Part shown: positions 1 to 10,142 of the stretch, piece by piece | Numbering within the stretch: position 1 is the first letter of the stretch | Layout of the letters: each line of letters starts with the position of its first letter | Made by a program: the position numbers and the translations under genes | DNA from: Comamonadaceae bacterium | GTDB taxonomy: Bacteria; Pseudomonadota; Gammaproteobacteria; Burkholderiales; Burkholderiaceae_C | DNA length: 64,000 bases | Reading direction: 5' to 3' | NCBI GenBank assembly: GCA_014190675.1 | Contig: BJGT01000001.1 | Span: forward strand, 41,109 to 105,108 | Notes under the pieces: generated by a model | Database searches by the model: none | Seen by the model: the letters and a program-made list of their open reading frames with translations, nothing else | Told to the model about the DNA's origin: nothing

Positions 1-616
1 GCAAAACGCCGGACAAACCTGCTCTGCTGGCGCACGTCTTTTGGTTGAGCAGGCAATTTACGAGCCGCTGCTGGCCCGCCTTGGCGCCGAGTTTGCAAAG
101 CTGCGGGTTGGGCCGGCCGCCATGGACCTGGATCTGGGCCCCTTGATACGTCGCAGCCAGCAGCAGCGGGTGGCGGGCTTTCTGGCCGACGCCAGGGCTG
201 CGGGCCTGATGGTGGTGGGCGAGGGTAAGGTGGTCGATACGGCGCCAGAAGGGGGCTTTTATCAGGCACCCCTGTTGTTGCGCGATGTGCCGGTTGGCCA
301 CCGATTGGCGCAAGAAGAGGTATTTGGTCCGGTGCTTTGCGCGCTGCCCTTTGCTGACGAGGCGCAGGCCGTGGCGCTGGCCAATGCCACCGATTTTGGC
401 CTGGTGGCGGGTGTCTGGACTCGCGACGGGGCACGCCAATTCCGCTTGGCCAAGCGAATTCGCAGTGGCCAAGTTTTCATCAACAACTACGGCGCTGGCG
501 GTGGCGTGGAGCTGCCCTTTGGCGGGGTCAAATCCAGCGGCTACGGGCGGGAAAAAGGCTTTGAGGCATTGCACGGTTTCACCACGCTCAAGACTGTGGC
601 CATCAGGCACGGCTAA
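1..616 (+). CDS. Aldehyde dehydrogenase family protein, C-terminal part (5' truncated by window edge)
   Basis: The open frame runs in from base 2, so the gene starts before the window; the ATG-like start in the ORF track at 41 is internal. The first visible residues read QNAGQTCSAG, the ALDH active-site block, with the nucleophilic cysteine at about residue 7 of the fragment. Further on are the EEVFGPV block and the C-terminal LPFGGVKSSGYGREKG block, both ALDH signatures. About 204 of the usual 470-490 residues are present. It should oxidise an aldehyde to an acid with NAD(P)+; the substrate cannot be read from this fragment. An SDR gene follows after about 100 bases on the same strand, so a shared catabolic operon is plausible but not shown. 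Confidence 0.93.
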   Translation, partial: QNAGQTCSAGARLLVEQAIYEPLLARLGAEFAKLRVGPAAMDLDLGPLIRRSQQQRVAGFLADARAAGLMVVGEGKVVDTAPEGGFYQAPLLLRDVPVGHRLAQEEVFGPVLCALPFADEAQAVALANATDFGLVAGVWTRDGARQFRLAKRIRSGQVFINNYGAGGGVELPFGGVKSSGYGREKGFEALHGFTTLKTVAIRHG

Positions 617-714
617 ACGGCCGCGCAAGTCATGCCAGAATGAGAACCACGGTCGGCGAGCAAGTCCGTCGGACCGAGATCCTCGGCAAACCTTATTCAA
701 CCCTGATCCAAGCC

Positions 715-1482
715 ATGAGCCAACGCGTCAAAAATAAATCCGTCATCGTCACCGGCTCGGGCGGCGGCATCGGCGAAGGCATCGCCAAACGGCTGGCCGA
801 ACAGGGCGCACAGGTGATCGTCAATGACATCGACCCGCTGCGAGCAGAGCAGGTGGCAGCAGCGATCAGGTCGGCCGGCGGGCTGGCCTCTTTTTTTGCC
901 GCCGATGTGACCCGCTCAGACCAAGTTGCTGCGCTGGTGGCTGCCGCCGTAGAGCGCCATGGGCGGCTTGATGTGATGGTGAACAACGCCGGCTGGACCC
1001 ACCGCAATCGCCCAGCGCTGGAGGTCAGCGAGGATGAGTTCGACAAGTGCTACGCGGTCAACGTGAAGAGCATTTACCTTGCCACCATCCATGCCACACC
1101 CGTGTTTCGGGCCCAGGGTGGCGGCAGCTTTATCAACATTGCCTCAACCGCGGGCATACGCCCCCGCCCAGGCCTGACCTGGTACAACGGCTCCAAGGGG
1201 GCGGTCATCACCACATCAAAATCATTGGCGGCTGAGTTGGGGCCTGAGAATATCCGCGTGAACTGCATCAACCCGGTGTTTAACCCCGACACCGGCTTGG
1301 CCGCAGAATTTGCCGGAGGTCCGCTGACCGAGGAGCGGCGGGAAAAGTTTCGCGCCAGCATACCGCTGGGTCGGTTTTCAACTGCGCTGGATGTCGCAAA
1401 TGCCGTCCTTTATTTGGCCAGCGACGAGGCTAGTTTTATCAGCGGTGTCTGCCTTGAGGTAGACGGGGCACGCTGCGTATGA
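715..1482 (+). CDS. SDR family NAD(P)-dependent oxidoreductase
   Basis: This is a 255-residue classical short-chain dehydrogenase/reductase. Visible elements are the cofactor glycine motif TGSGGGIG (about 13-20), NNAG (about 90-93), a catalytic serine in NIASTAG (Ser144) and the YNGSK pair (Tyr157, Lys161). The ORF track opens at 640, but those 25 residues resemble nothing in the family; ATG at 715 (MSQRVKNKSVIVTG) gives the standard length and N-terminus. No strong Shine-Dalgarno is visible. FabG-like enzymes oxidise or reduce hydroxy/keto substrates; the aldehyde dehydrogenase just upstream hints at a two-step alcohol-to-acid route, which is inference only. Confidence 0.9.
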   Translation: MSQRVKNKSVIVTGSGGGIGEGIAKRLAEQGAQVIVNDIDPLRAEQVAAAIRSAGGLASFFAADVTRSDQVAALVAAAVERHGRLDVMVNNAGWTHRNRPALEVSEDEFDKCYAVNVKSIYLATIHATPVFRAQGGGSFINIASTAGIRPRPGLTWYNGSKGAVITTSKSLAAELGPENIRVNCINPVFNPDTGLAAEFAGGPLTEERREKFRASIPLGRFSTALDVANAVLYLASDEASFISGVCLEVDGARCV

Positions 1483-1491
1483 GCTGCCTGC

Positions 1492-2661
1492 ATGGGGCTG
1501 CCCCGGACAGCGCCTGTGGCTGAAAGAATCATCCCGCTGCTGGACCACCGGGCGCGGGTTTTGCAGCCCCCGGCGGCGGCATTCGCGCCGGCCACCCGGC
1601 TGGGAGCCAACGGCCAACTCACCGATACCATGGGTCGGCCACTGCGAGACCTTCGCATCAGTGTTACCGACCGCTGCAACTTTCGTTGCAGCTACTGCAT
1701 GCCCAAAGAGGTGTTCGACCAGGAATACGCCTATCTGCCACAGGCCGAGCTTCTCTCGTTTGAAGAAATTACCCGGCTGGCTCGGGCCTTTGTGGCCCAC
1801 GGCGTGCAAAAAATTCGCCTCACCGGGGGCGAGCCACTGCTGCGCAAGAACATCGAATTGCTGATCGAGCAATTGGCCAGCCTGCGCACCCTCCAAGGTT
1901 TGCCGCTTGACCTCACGCTGACCACCAATGGCGCCCTGCTCAAACGCAAAGCTGCAAGCCTGAAGGCCGCGGGCTTGCAGCGCGTGACCATCAGCCTGGA
2001 CGGACTCGACGACACCGTATTCCAACGCATGAACGATGTCGCGTTTCCGGTCTCTGAAGTGCTCGCAGGCATTGATGCGGCGCAGGCGGCTGGCTTGGGA
2101 CCGATCAAAATCAACATGGTGGTCAAGCGCGGCACCAATGAGCAGGAAATCCTGCCCATGGCCCGTCACTTTCGGGGCAGCGGCATGGTGCTGCGTTTCA
2201 TCGAGTTCATGGACGTGGGGGCAACCAACGGCTGGCGTCTGAACGAAGTGCTGCCCTCGGGCCAACTGGTTCGGCAGATCCATGCCGAGTTGCCCTTGCT
2301 CGCCCTGAGTCCCTCGGCACCGGGCGAGACCGCCGAGCGCTGGGGCTATGCAGACGCAAGCGGCCAGTGGGACCGCAGTGCCGGTGAGATCGGGGTCATC
2401 AGCAGCGTCACCCAAGCTTTTTGTGGCAGCTGCAACCGGGCCCGTCTGTCCACTGAGGGCAAGCTCTACCTGTGTCTGTTCGCCACCCAGGGCCATGACC
2501 TGCGCGGCCTGTTGCGCAGCGGGGCGGTCGAGGCAGATCTGGTGTCTGCCATTGGCCACATCTGGCAGGGGCGTACCGAGCGTTACTCCGAACTGCGCAG
2601 CCTTCAGGCCGGCGACACAGGCACGGCTCGGCGGGTCGAGATGAGCTACATCGGTGGCTGA
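1492..2661 (+). CDS. moaA: GTP 3',8-cyclase MoaA (molybdenum cofactor biosynthesis)
   Basis: This radical-SAM enzyme converts GTP to 3',8-cyclo-GTP, the first step of molybdopterin synthesis, together with MoaC (not in this window). The N-terminal cluster motif CNFRCSYC (about residues 62-69) binds the SAM-coordinating 4Fe-4S centre, and the C-terminal [10 protein letters not shown]...CLFA block supplies the second cluster. The protein ends in the conserved Gly-Gly tail (YIGG), so it looks complete and active. The start is uncertain: ATG at 1492, or GTG at 1516 giving VAERIIPL, which looks more like relatives. It overlaps mobA by 8 bases, so the two are probably translationally coupled. Confidence 0.96.
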   Translation: MGLPRTAPVAERIIPLLDHRARVLQPPAAAFAPATRLGANGQLTDTMGRPLRDLRISVTDRCNFRCSYCMPKEVFDQEYAYLPQAELLSFEEITRLARAFVAHGVQKIRLTGGEPLLRKNIELLIEQLASLRTLQGLPLDLTLTTNGALLKRKAASLKAAGLQRVTISLDGLDDTVFQRMNDVAFPVSEVLAGIDAAQAAGLGPIKINMVVKRGTNEQEILPMARHFRGSGMVLRFIEFMDVGATNGWRLNEVLPSGQLVRQIHAELPLLALSPSAPGETAERWGYADASGQWDRSAGEIGVISSVTQAFCGSCNRARLSTEGKLYLCLFATQGHDLRGLLRSGAVEADLVSAIGHIWQGRTERYSELRSLQAGDTGTARRVEMSYIGG

Positions 2662-3298
2662 GCGAATCAGCCCGGCCGACATCACCGGCCTGATACTGGC
2701 TGGTGGGCGTGGCTCGCGCATGGGCGGCGTGGACAAGGGCTTACAAAGCTACAACGGCCTGCCAATGGCCCTACACACCCTGACCCGCCTACAAATTGGC
2801 GGCTCGGTGGGCCAGGTCATGATCAATGCCAACCGTAATCTGGCGGCTTATGAGTCATTTGGAGCGGCTGTCTGGCCTGATGTTTTGGCAGACTATGCCG
2901 GGCCATTGGCGGGTTTTTTGACCGGCCTGGAGCGCTGCGAAACCCCTTATCTGGTAACCGTGCCCTGCGACACCCCCCTACTGCCAATCGATCTGGTGCC
3001 CCGTTTGGTGCGGGCAATGCAAGACCAGGGTGCCGATATCGCCATGGCGGCAGCGCCAGAGGCTGGAGCCGAGGGCCAGTTGCAGCTGCGCCCGCAGCCG
3101 GTTTTTTGCCTGTTGCGCGTGAGCCTGCTCGAGAGCCTGGTGGCCTTCACCCACGAAGGCGGGCGCAAGATTGACGCCTGGACAGCGCGCCACAACACCG
3201 TACTCACCCCCTTTGACTTACCCGGCGACGACCCCCGTGCCTTCTTCAATGCCAACACACTGGCAGAGCTGCGCGAACTCGAAGGCTGGCGGCCATGA
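2654..3298 (+). CDS. mobA: Molybdenum cofactor guanylyltransferase MobA
   Basis: MobA transfers GMP from GTP to Mo-molybdopterin to make the MGD cofactor used by DMSO-reductase-family enzymes. The N-terminal nucleotide-binding signature [18 protein letters not shown] lies at about residues 13-30, and a VPCDTPLLP block follows. At 214 residues the length is normal. The start is GTG inside the last codons of moaA, and the stop overlaps moeA as ATGA, so moaA-mobA-moeA form a tightly coupled operon. A MobA dedicated to MGD suggests the organism has bis-MGD enzymes; none is visible here. Confidence 0.95.
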   Translation: MAERISPADITGLILAGGRGSRMGGVDKGLQSYNGLPMALHTLTRLQIGGSVGQVMINANRNLAAYESFGAAVWPDVLADYAGPLAGFLTGLERCETPYLVTVPCDTPLLPIDLVPRLVRAMQDQGADIAMAAAPEAGAEGQLQLRPQPVFCLLRVSLLESLVAFTHEGGRKIDAWTARHNTVLTPFDLPGDDPRAFFNANTLAELRELEGWRP

Positions 3299-4569
3299 GC
3301 TCTGTGGCAGAAGTTGCTGCCCAACTGCAAGGCTACGACCCGCAGGCGCTCAGCGTGGCTGGTGTCAACGAGTTTCTGCTGCGCCTGGTGCACAGCATTG
3401 ACGCGCCGCAGCAACTACCCCTGTTTGAAGCGCTGGGTCGGGTGTTGGCAGACGATGTCATTTCGCCCATCAATGTGCCGCCTCATGACAACTCGGCCAT
3501 GGACGGCTTCGCCCTGCGCGGCTCTGCACTGCGGCCAGACCAGCCACTGCGCTTGAGCCAGGTTGGTACTGCTTTGGCCGGGGTCGCCTGGCGAGGCACA
3601 GTAGGCCCGGGCGAGTGCGTCAAGATCATGACTGGGGCGGTAATGCCCGATGGGCTAGACACCGTGGTGCCACAAGAGCTTGTCAAGCGACTGGGGCAGG
3701 ACGAGCTGCGTATTGAAATCCCGGCCAATCTGCTTAAGCTCGGCGATAACCGGCGCCGCCTGGGCGAAGACCTGCGCTGCGGCGAGGTCGCCTTGAAAAA
3801 AGGCGCGCACCTCGGCCCGGCCGCGCTGGGCCTGGTGGCGAGTCTGGGCCTGGCAACGGTGCAGGTTCAGCGGCGCCTGAAGGTCGCCTATTTTTCTACC
3901 GGCGACGAAATCTTGAGCCTGGGTGAGCCTCTGCGCGAGGGTGCGGTGTACGACAGCAACCGCTACACCCTGTTTGGCCTGCTCAGCCGGCTTGGTTGCG
4001 AGGTGGTTGACCTGGGTGTCGTGCGCGACCAGCCGGCTTTGCTCGAGGCCGCCCTCACCAATGCTGCCAGCCATTGCGATGCCATCATCACCAGCGGGGG
4101 TGTGAGCGTGGGCGAGGCCGACTTCACCAAAGCCATGATGAAAAAACTCGGCGACGTAGCATTTTGGAAAATTGCCATGCGCCCAGGACGGCCCATGGCG
4201 GTGGGCCGAATCGGCCAGGCCCTGCTGTTTGGCCTGCCAGGCAACCCGGTGGCGGTGATGGTGACTTTTTTGGCCTTTGTGCGCCCCGCCCTGCTGCGGC
4301 TGATGGGCAGCAGCGCACTGCTGCCACCCCTGCTCAAGGCCTACAGCCTGGAGCCGCTACGCAAAAAACCAGGCCGCACCGAATACCAGCGCGGCACCGT
4401 GAGCACCGCAGCCGATGGCTCACTGAGGGTTAAAACCACCGGCAACCAGGGCTCGGGCGTGCTGAGCTCGATGGTACAGGCCAATGGGCTGATCGTGCTG
4501 CACCATGCTCAGGGTGACGTGGCAACCGGAGAGCCAGTCGATGTGATGATGTTCGACGGCGCAATCTGA
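3295..4569 (+). CDS. moeA: Molybdopterin molybdenumtransferase MoeA
   Basis: MoeA inserts molybdate into adenylylated molybdopterin. The 424-residue protein has the N-terminal [12 protein letters not shown] block typical of MoeA, the central TGDEIL...YDSNRYTL segment, the [10 protein letters not shown] signature of the MoCF-binding domain and the GLPGNPVA block. Length and order are normal for the family. The ATG overlaps the mobA stop (ATGA), so expression probably depends on the upstream genes. It is convergent with the RND pump gene, separated by about 39 bases holding a small GC-rich inverted repeat (GGCCC/GGGCC) without a T-tract. Confidence 0.96.
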   Translation: MSSVAEVAAQLQGYDPQALSVAGVNEFLLRLVHSIDAPQQLPLFEALGRVLADDVISPINVPPHDNSAMDGFALRGSALRPDQPLRLSQVGTALAGVAWRGTVGPGECVKIMTGAVMPDGLDTVVPQELVKRLGQDELRIEIPANLLKLGDNRRRLGEDLRCGEVALKKGAHLGPAALGLVASLGLATVQVQRRLKVAYFSTGDEILSLGEPLREGAVYDSNRYTLFGLLSRLGCEVVDLGVVRDQPALLEAALTNAASHCDAIITSGGVSVGEADFTKAMMKKLGDVAFWKIAMRPGRPMAVGRIGQALLFGLPGNPVAVMVTFLAFVRPALLRLMGSSALLPPLLKAYSLEPLRKKPGRTEYQRGTVSTAADGSLRVKTTGNQGSGVLSSMVQANGLIVLHHAQGDVATGEPVDVMMFDGAI

Positions 4570-4608
4570 ACCGGCCCAGCAAGGGCCACCCAGCGGGCAC
4601 CGCCCCGG

Positions 4609-7600
4609 CTACTTGGCCAGCACCGCCTCGCCCGCAGGCAGTACCCCCCGGCTGGGCGCCGTCTCAGGCATTGGCACGGCTTGGGCGGCCAAGGGCTGCA
4701 CCAACTGCTCTGGCGGCGGGTGGTGGGCTGCATCAGGGTCAAGCGTGGGCTCTTTGTTAGCACCCGGCGCATGTTTGCGCGCCAGCAGGGTGTACATGGT
4801 GGGAACCACAAAAATGGTGAGCAGGCTGCCCAGTGCCATGCCGCCCACAATCACCCAGCCAATTTGGCGCCGGCTCTCAGCCCCGGCGCCAGTGGCCAGG
4901 GCCAGGGGCACCGCCCCCAGCACCATGGCGCCGGTGGTCATCATGATGGGGCGCAGGCGCTGGACAGCTGATTTTTTAATCGCCTGCAGCGTGTCGAGGC
5001 CTTGCTCGCGCAGTTGGTTGGCAAACTCGACGATCAAAATACCGTGCTTAGTGATCAGGCCCACCAAAGTAATCAGACCGATTTGGCTGAACACATTGAG
5101 TGTGCCGCCCGACAATTTGAGCGCCATCAAGGCCCCGGCCATTGACAGCGGCACGCTGAGCAAGATAACCAAGGGGTCAACAAAGCTCTCGAACTGCGCG
5201 GCAAGCACCAAAAATATAAACAGCAGTGCCAAGGCGAACACCAGGGTCAGGGCATCAGACGACTTGCGAAATTCACGACTGCTGCCGTTGAGGTCGGTGG
5301 CATAGCCAGGCTTGAGTACTTTTTTGGCCGTGGCGTCCATAAAGTCAAGCGCCTCGCCCATGGAATAGTCGGCCGACAGGTTGGAGGTGATGGTGGCGGA
5401 ACGGCGCTGGCCAAAGTGGTTGAGCTCCCGCGGCACCACCACTTCGCGAATCTTGACCAAGGCCGCAAGAGGGATCATGGCATCGCCTCGCCCACGCACA
5501 TATATTTTTTCAATATCGTCGGGCGTATCCCGGCCACTGGGCGTGGTTTGAACGATCACGTCGTACTGCTCGCCTTCGCGCTTGTAGCGTGTAACCTTGC
5601 GCCCACCGAGCATGGTCTCCACGGCCCGGGCGATCAGATCAACCCCGACGCCCATGTCTGCAGCCCGCTCACGGTCGACTTCGAGCTTGATCTCGGGCTT
5701 GTTGAGGCGCAGATCGGTATCCACCTGCACAAAGCCCGGATTTTTCGCCAACTCATCCTGAAAAGCCCGTACCGTCTGAGACAGGTTTTGATAACTGTCC
5801 GAGGTGATGATCACAAAATTGATCGGCCGCTGGATGAATCCTTGACCTAAAGAGGGCGGCGTGACTGGGAATGCGGTGACGCCCGACAGGCCAGACACCC
5901 GGGGCGTCATCTCGCGGGCCATCTCCAGCGTGGTTCGGCTACGTTCTTCCCAGGGTTTGGCACGAAAAAATATATTGCCCTGGGCCACAGTCGGGTTGCC
6001 AACAGTGGCAAAAACCCGGTCAAACTCAGGAAAACTCTGGCCAACCCGCTCAATGATTTGTGCATAGCGGTTGGTATATTCCAGGGTTGAGCCATCAGGG
6101 GCATTGAGTTGGGCCACCACCACGCCCCGGTCTTCAATGGGCGACAACTCGCGTTTGATTTCCCCCAACATGAGCCAGGACACCACGCCGCTGCCAATCA
6201 TCACCAACACCACCAGCCAGCGCTGGCGCAGGGTCCAGCTCAGTGCATGGCCATAGCCGCGGGTGACGGCCTGCAGGACCACCTCCATCGTCCGGTCAAA
6301 CCAAGAGGGTTTGGGGTTGTGCCGCAGCAGAACCGAAGACAACATCGGCGAGAGCGTTAAAGCCACCAAGCCCGACACCACCACCGCACCCGCCAGGGCC
6401 AGGGCAAATTCGGTGAACAAACGCCCAGTGCGCCCGGGAGAAAAGGCCAGGGGCGCATAGACCGCCACCAGCGTCATGGTCATTGCCACAATGGCAAAAC
6501 CTACCTCTCTGGCGCCACGAATCGCAGCCTGAAAAGGCGGCATGCCCTCCTCAATATGCCGGTAAATGTTTTCCAACATGACGATCGCATCATCAACCAC
6601 CAGGCCAATTGCGAGCACCAGGGCCAGCAGAGTCAGCGTGTTGATACTAAAACCGGCCACCGCCATCAAGGCAAAAGTTCCAACCAGTGCCACCGGTATC
6701 GTGAGCAGTGGAATGATCGACGCTCGCAGTGTGCGCAAGAATACAAAAATAACCAGGGCCACCAACACCGAGGCCTCAAGAATGGTCATGAACACGCCGC
6801 TGATGGAGCGCTCGATAAACACCGAGTTGTCGTTGGCCACCTGCACCTGCACGCCGGGCGGCAGGTCGCGCTGCACCTTGACCAGCAGCTTGCGAACACC
6901 GGCCGACAAATCGAGCGGATTGGCTGTGGCCTGGCGGATCACGCCCACACCGATCGAGTCGCGGCCATTCAGGCGCACGCTGGAGCGCTCGTCTACCGAG
7001 GCCTGCTCGACCCGCGCCACATCGGCGATGCGGATAGGCTGTCCGTTCACGGTGCGTATCACCACCTGCGCAAATTCTTGAGGCCGTTGCAAGTCAGTCG
7101 CTGCTGTGACATTGAATTCCCGCATGCGGCTCTCAATGCGGCCGGCCGGCACTTCCAGGTTGGAGCGTCGCAGCGCGTCTTCAAGGTCTTGCACGGTCAG
7201 CCGGTAAGCGGCGAGTTTGTCGGGGTCTACCCAAACCCGCATGGCAAACTTGCGCTCGCCCTGCACGATCACATCAGCAGCGCCAGGGGCGGTTTGCAAT
7301 ACCGGCTTGACCAGTGTGTTGGCCATTTCGGAGAGCTGTAGCGAGGTGTGTGTGTCCGAGCTCAGTGCCAAAAAAATGACCGGGAAAGCATCAGCCTCAA
7401 CCTTGGCGATCACCGGCTCATCGATGCCCTGAGGCAGTCGCTGGCGCACCCGGGTGACTTTGTCCCGCACATCGGCGGCGGCTGAATCGGCATCGCGAGT
7501 GAGCGCGAAGCGCACCGATATCTGGCTTCGCTCTTGCCGGCTGTTGGAGGTGATCACATCAACCCCCTCAATGCCAGCCAGCGAGTCTTCGAGCACCTTG

Positions 7601-7791
7601 GTAACCTGGCTTTCCATCACGTCGCTGGATGCGCCCGTGTAGAGGGTGCTCACTGACACCACGGGCTCGTCGATTTTTGGGTACTCGCGCACACTGAGCC
7701 GGTTGAAGCTGACCGCACCAATCAGGACGATCAGCAGGGACAAAACGGTGGCAAAGACCGGGCGGCGGATAGAGGTTTCAGCCAATTGCAT
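4609..7791 (-). CDS. RND efflux pump inner-membrane permease (HAE-1/AcrB-like)
   Basis: This is a 1060-residue proton-driven exporter of the AcrB/MexB type. It begins with the usual cytoplasmic-TM1 sequence (ETSIRRPVFATVLSLLIVLIG) and has the TM4 block AIGLVVDDAIVMLEN, whose aspartate pair relays protons. Two large periplasmic loops and twelve predicted membrane segments follow the family plan. The C-terminus carries an Ala/Pro-rich cytoplasmic tail of about 55 residues. The adaptor gene lies 18 bases upstream on the same strand; no outer-membrane channel gene is present, so it presumably uses an unlinked TolC-like partner. The substrate (drugs, solvents or metabolites) cannot be inferred. 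Confidence 0.95.
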   Translation of the reverse strand: MQLAETSIRRPVFATVLSLLIVLIGAVSFNRLSVREYPKIDEPVVSVSTLYTGASSDVMESQVTKVLEDSLAGIEGVDVITSNSRQERSQISVRFALTRDADSAAADVRDKVTRVRQRLPQGIDEPVIAKVEADAFPVIFLALSSDTHTSLQLSEMANTLVKPVLQTAPGAADVIVQGERKFAMRVWVDPDKLAAYRLTVQDLEDALRRSNLEVPAGRIESRMREFNVTAATDLQRPQEFAQVVIRTVNGQPIRIADVARVEQASVDERSSVRLNGRDSIGVGVIRQATANPLDLSAGVRKLLVKVQRDLPPGVQVQVANDNSVFIERSISGVFMTILEASVLVALVIFVFLRTLRASIIPLLTIPVALVGTFALMAVAGFSINTLTLLALVLAIGLVVDDAIVMLENIYRHIEEGMPPFQAAIRGAREVGFAIVAMTMTLVAVYAPLAFSPGRTGRLFTEFALALAGAVVVSGLVALTLSPMLSSVLLRHNPKPSWFDRTMEVVLQAVTRGYGHALSWTLRQRWLVVLVMIGSGVVSWLMLGEIKRELSPIEDRGVVVAQLNAPDGSTLEYTNRYAQIIERVGQSFPEFDRVFATVGNPTVAQGNIFFRAKPWEERSRTTLEMAREMTPRVSGLSGVTAFPVTPPSLGQGFIQRPINFVIITSDSYQNLSQTVRAFQDELAKNPGFVQVDTDLRLNKPEIKLEVDRERAADMGVGVDLIARAVETMLGGRKVTRYKREGEQYDVIVQTTPSGRDTPDDIEKIYVRGRGDAMIPLAALVKIREVVVPRELNHFGQRRSATITSNLSADYSMGEALDFMDATAKKVLKPGYATDLNGSSREFRKSSDALTLVFALALLFIFLVLAAQFESFVDPLVILLSVPLSMAGALMALKLSGGTLNVFSQIGLITLVGLITKHGILIVEFANQLREQGLDTLQAIKKSAVQRLRPIMMTTGAMVLGAVPLALATGAGAESRRQIGWVIVGGMALGSLLTIFVVPTMYTLLARKHAPGANKEPTLDPDAAHHPPPEQLVQPLAAQAVPMPETAPSRGVLPAGEAVLAK

Positions 7792-7809
7792 GCTGGTTCT
7801 CCGAGGGGG

Positions 7810-9525
7810 TCAACGGCTGGCAGCCGAGGCTGGCGGTGCGGCTGCTGGCGCGCTGGCGGCTGTAGCGCTGGCTGCTGATGCCGCCCCCTGCGGCGGGCGC
7901 CCGAGTTCAATGATGCGCAGGGCGGTGCCGTCCCGCTGCAAACGCTGCTGACCCGCGATCACAACGGTTTGGCCTTCGCTCAGCCCATCGAGCACCTGCA
8001 CCTTGCCTTGGCGACGGGCGCCGAGCTTGACCTCTTGGCGCAAGGATACAAACTTGGTGTCTGGTGGCAGCGCTGGTGGAGCAACCGCGCCAGAAGCAGC
8101 AACTGCTGGCGCAGGCAGTTCAGAGGGCTCGACCACTTTGATGACAAACTGTCTCCCGCCCTGGGGCACGATGGCCTCCTCAGGCACGACCAAGGCCTCC
8201 GGATTGATTGAAAACACCGTGGTCACCCGGGCAAACATGCCAGGTCGCAAGGGCGCTGGCTCGCCAGTGCCGCCAGGGCCCTGAGCGCCTGCTCGTCCAG
8301 CCGGTCGACCACCGGCCGAAGCAGTGGGCGCTGCGCCGCTGGTCGCACCGCCGGGTGCGCCAGCCCGGTTGGCCGGTCTGGCACCGGTTTTTGCGGCTGA
8401 AGCGTCCGTAGCTGCCGCCGCGCTGGCTGCTGGGCCGGCCTCCGGCGGACAACCCAGGGGCTCACTTGAGGCTGGTGCAGCAGCAGAGCGGCCTGCCTCC
8501 GGCCCAGCCGGCGCTGCTGGTTTGGGCCGCACTGCCGGCTTGGCGCTCGGCGGGCCACCGGCCATGGGCGGGCCGCCAGCTTTGCCTGCTGCTGCACCGC
8601 CCGGCCCACCGGCGCCTGGTGCAGCGCCTGGTGCGGCACCAGGTGCCCCGCCGGCTGCGCCACCCGGGCGGCCGCCAGCAGGCTGGGCCGCCTCGCCCAT
8701 GGTGTTGGGCAACACAGCCCGCACGCCGACCGATCGCCCGTTGGCATCAAGCAGGGGATCTAAAGCCTCGATGCGGGCCTTGAAGGCCCGCCCGGGCATG
8801 GCATCAAGCGCCAACTCCACGGACTGCTGCAGCCGTAGCTTGCCCTGAAAGCGCTCAGGCAGGCGGAAGTCAACATACATGCTGCTGATGTCCTCCAAAT
8901 TAACAAGGTCTGCGCCGTCTTTCACGAAGTCGCCCAAATTGACCATCCGGATGCCTACGGTACCGTCAAAGGGGGCCAGCAAAACCATGCGCGCCAGCCG
9001 CGCGCAGGACAAAGCCAACTGAGCTTCAACCACCTGCAGGCTCGCAGCGCTCTCTTCTAGAACCCGCTGGGCAACGAAATTTTGCGCCACCAGCTCCTGG
9101 TTGCGCTTCAAATTGGCCTTAGCAATCGATACCTGCGCCATACCCTGCCGAACTTCAGCTCTTTGCAGGGCGTCGTCTAACTGAACCAGCATCTGCCCCT
9201 TGCGTACTTTGGCACCATCGCTAAAGCCCAGGACCTTGACTCGGCCCGGCACCTCGGGGCGCAGCATGACACTTTGGCGGGAGCGCAGCGTACCAACGGT
9301 TTGCGCGTCGTCCTGGAGCAACATCTTCTCAACCCGCCCGACTTCTACGCCAGCCGCCCGAGGCGCTGATGGCGCTGACGCACCAGGCAATGGTGGCGAG
9401 GCCGCAGTGCCAGATCCGCTGATTTCCTTGGGCCCTTTGGCCTGACCCTGGTACCACCATGCGGCGCCTGAGGCTGCCGCAATGCCAAGCACTGCAACCA
9501 AGGGGTAGATGATTTTTCTTGTCAT
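7810..9525 (-). CDS. RND efflux periplasmic adaptor (membrane fusion protein) with long Gly/Ala/Pro-rich insert
   Basis: This is the adaptor bridging the RND permease to an outer-membrane channel. The start is placed at ATG 9525 (MTRKIIYPLVAVLG), giving an N-terminal membrane anchor; the ORF track adds 12 unsupported residues. The lipoyl and hairpin regions (LRSRQSVMLRPEVPGRV; LAPFDGTVGIR) and the beta-barrel (VRAVLPN...LRPGMFARV) are recognisable. Between the last two blocks, at about residues 277-425, sits a low-complexity stretch of Gly, Ala, Pro and some Lys/Arg that family members normally lack. This brings the length to 571 residues against the usual 370-400. Another Ala/Ser/Pro-rich tail ends the protein. 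Confidence 0.93.
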   Translation of the reverse strand: MTRKIIYPLVAVLGIAAASGAAWWYQGQAKGPKEISGSGTAASPPLPGASAPSAPRAAGVEVGRVEKMLLQDDAQTVGTLRSRQSVMLRPEVPGRVKVLGFSDGAKVRKGQMLVQLDDALQRAEVRQGMAQVSIAKANLKRNQELVAQNFVAQRVLEESAASLQVVEAQLALSCARLARMVLLAPFDGTVGIRMVNLGDFVKDGADLVNLEDISSMYVDFRLPERFQGKLRLQQSVELALDAMPGRAFKARIEALDPLLDANGRSVGVRAVLPNTMGEAAQPAGGRPGGAAGGAPGAAPGAAPGAGGPGGAAAGKAGGPPMAGGPPSAKPAVRPKPAAPAGPEAGRSAAAPASSEPLGCPPEAGPAASAAAATDASAAKTGARPANRAGAPGGATSGAAPTASAGGRPAGRAGAQGPGGTGEPAPLRPGMFARVTTVFSINPEALVVPEEAIVPQGGRQFVIKVVEPSELPAPAVAASGAVAPPALPPDTKFVSLRQEVKLGARRQGKVQVLDGLSEGQTVVIAGQQRLQRDGTALRIIELGRPPQGAASAASATAASAPAAAPPASAASR

Positions 9526-9692
9526 GGACTTGCTGCTCAATCGACTGACCGGGAACCCCACCCAGAGAAATCCGGACGGAACGATTAACCCCTAACTGTA
9601 GCAGGGCTTGGGGCAAATCAAAGAGTGCGCCAAACCATCAAATGGAGGGGGCTTTTGGGGCAACCTAGATTTGCCGGCCTGAGCCATCTCGG

Positions 9693-10142
9693 TTAAAGCC
9701 GCTGGCGCATTTGCTCAACACCCCGGTTGGCCAGAGCATCGGCGTGCTCATTTCCCGGGTCGCCGTTATGCCCACGCACCCAGTGCCAGTCAATCTGGTG
9801 CCCAGCCCGGTTGGCCAGGGCGTCCAGACGCTGCCAGAGGTCTGCGTTTTTGACCTCCTGCTTGGACGCGGTGCGCCAGTTGCGCGCTTTCCAAGCCGGC
9901 AGCCATTCTGTGATGCCTTTGAGCACATATTGGCTGTCGACATGAAGGTTGACATGGCAGGGCCGCTTGAGGGCTGACAGCGCCTCAATCACGGCCAGCA
10001 GTTCCATGCGGTTGTTGGTGGTTTGAAGCTCCCCGCCAAACAACTCCTTGATCGCGCCGGCCGAACTCAGTACTGCGCCCCAGCCCCCCAGGCCGGGATT
10101 GCCCTTGCAGGCGCCATCGGTATAAATCTCGACTGAATTCAA
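9693..10142 (-). CDS. rnhA: Ribonuclease HI
   Basis: RNase HI cleaves the RNA strand of RNA-DNA hybrids such as R-loops and primer remnants. The 149-residue protein shows the [11 protein letters not shown] opening with catalytic Asp9, [12 protein letters not shown] with Glu47, HVDSQYV with Asp69 and the C-terminal [10 protein letters not shown] with Asp135, so the DEDD active site is intact. Its start overlaps the stop of the upstream methyltransferase gene, suggesting co-transcription from the divergent promoter region shared with mltD. Confidence 0.97.
   Translation of the reverse strand: MNSVEIYTDGACKGNPGLGGWGAVLSSAGAIKELFGGELQTTNNRMELLAVIEALSALKRPCHVNLHVDSQYVLKGITEWLPAWKARNWRTASKQEVKNADLWQRLDALANRAGHQIDWHWVRGHNGDPGNEHADALANRGVEQMRQRL

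Noticed and set aside
1378-2736. 452-residue minus-strand ORF opposite moaA
   Set aside because: It is antisense to an intact moaA with clear motifs, has Gln/Gly/His-rich composition and matches no family. High GC leaves long open antisense frames.
6556-7341. 261-residue plus-strand ORF opposite the RND pump
   Set aside because: Shadow of the conserved pump gene; His/Gln-rich and lacking structure.
8324-8848. Ala/Gly/Pro-rich plus-strand ORFs opposite the adaptor insert
   Set aside because: GC-rich low-complexity DNA is open in several frames; the minus frame continues the adaptor on both sides, so it is the real one.
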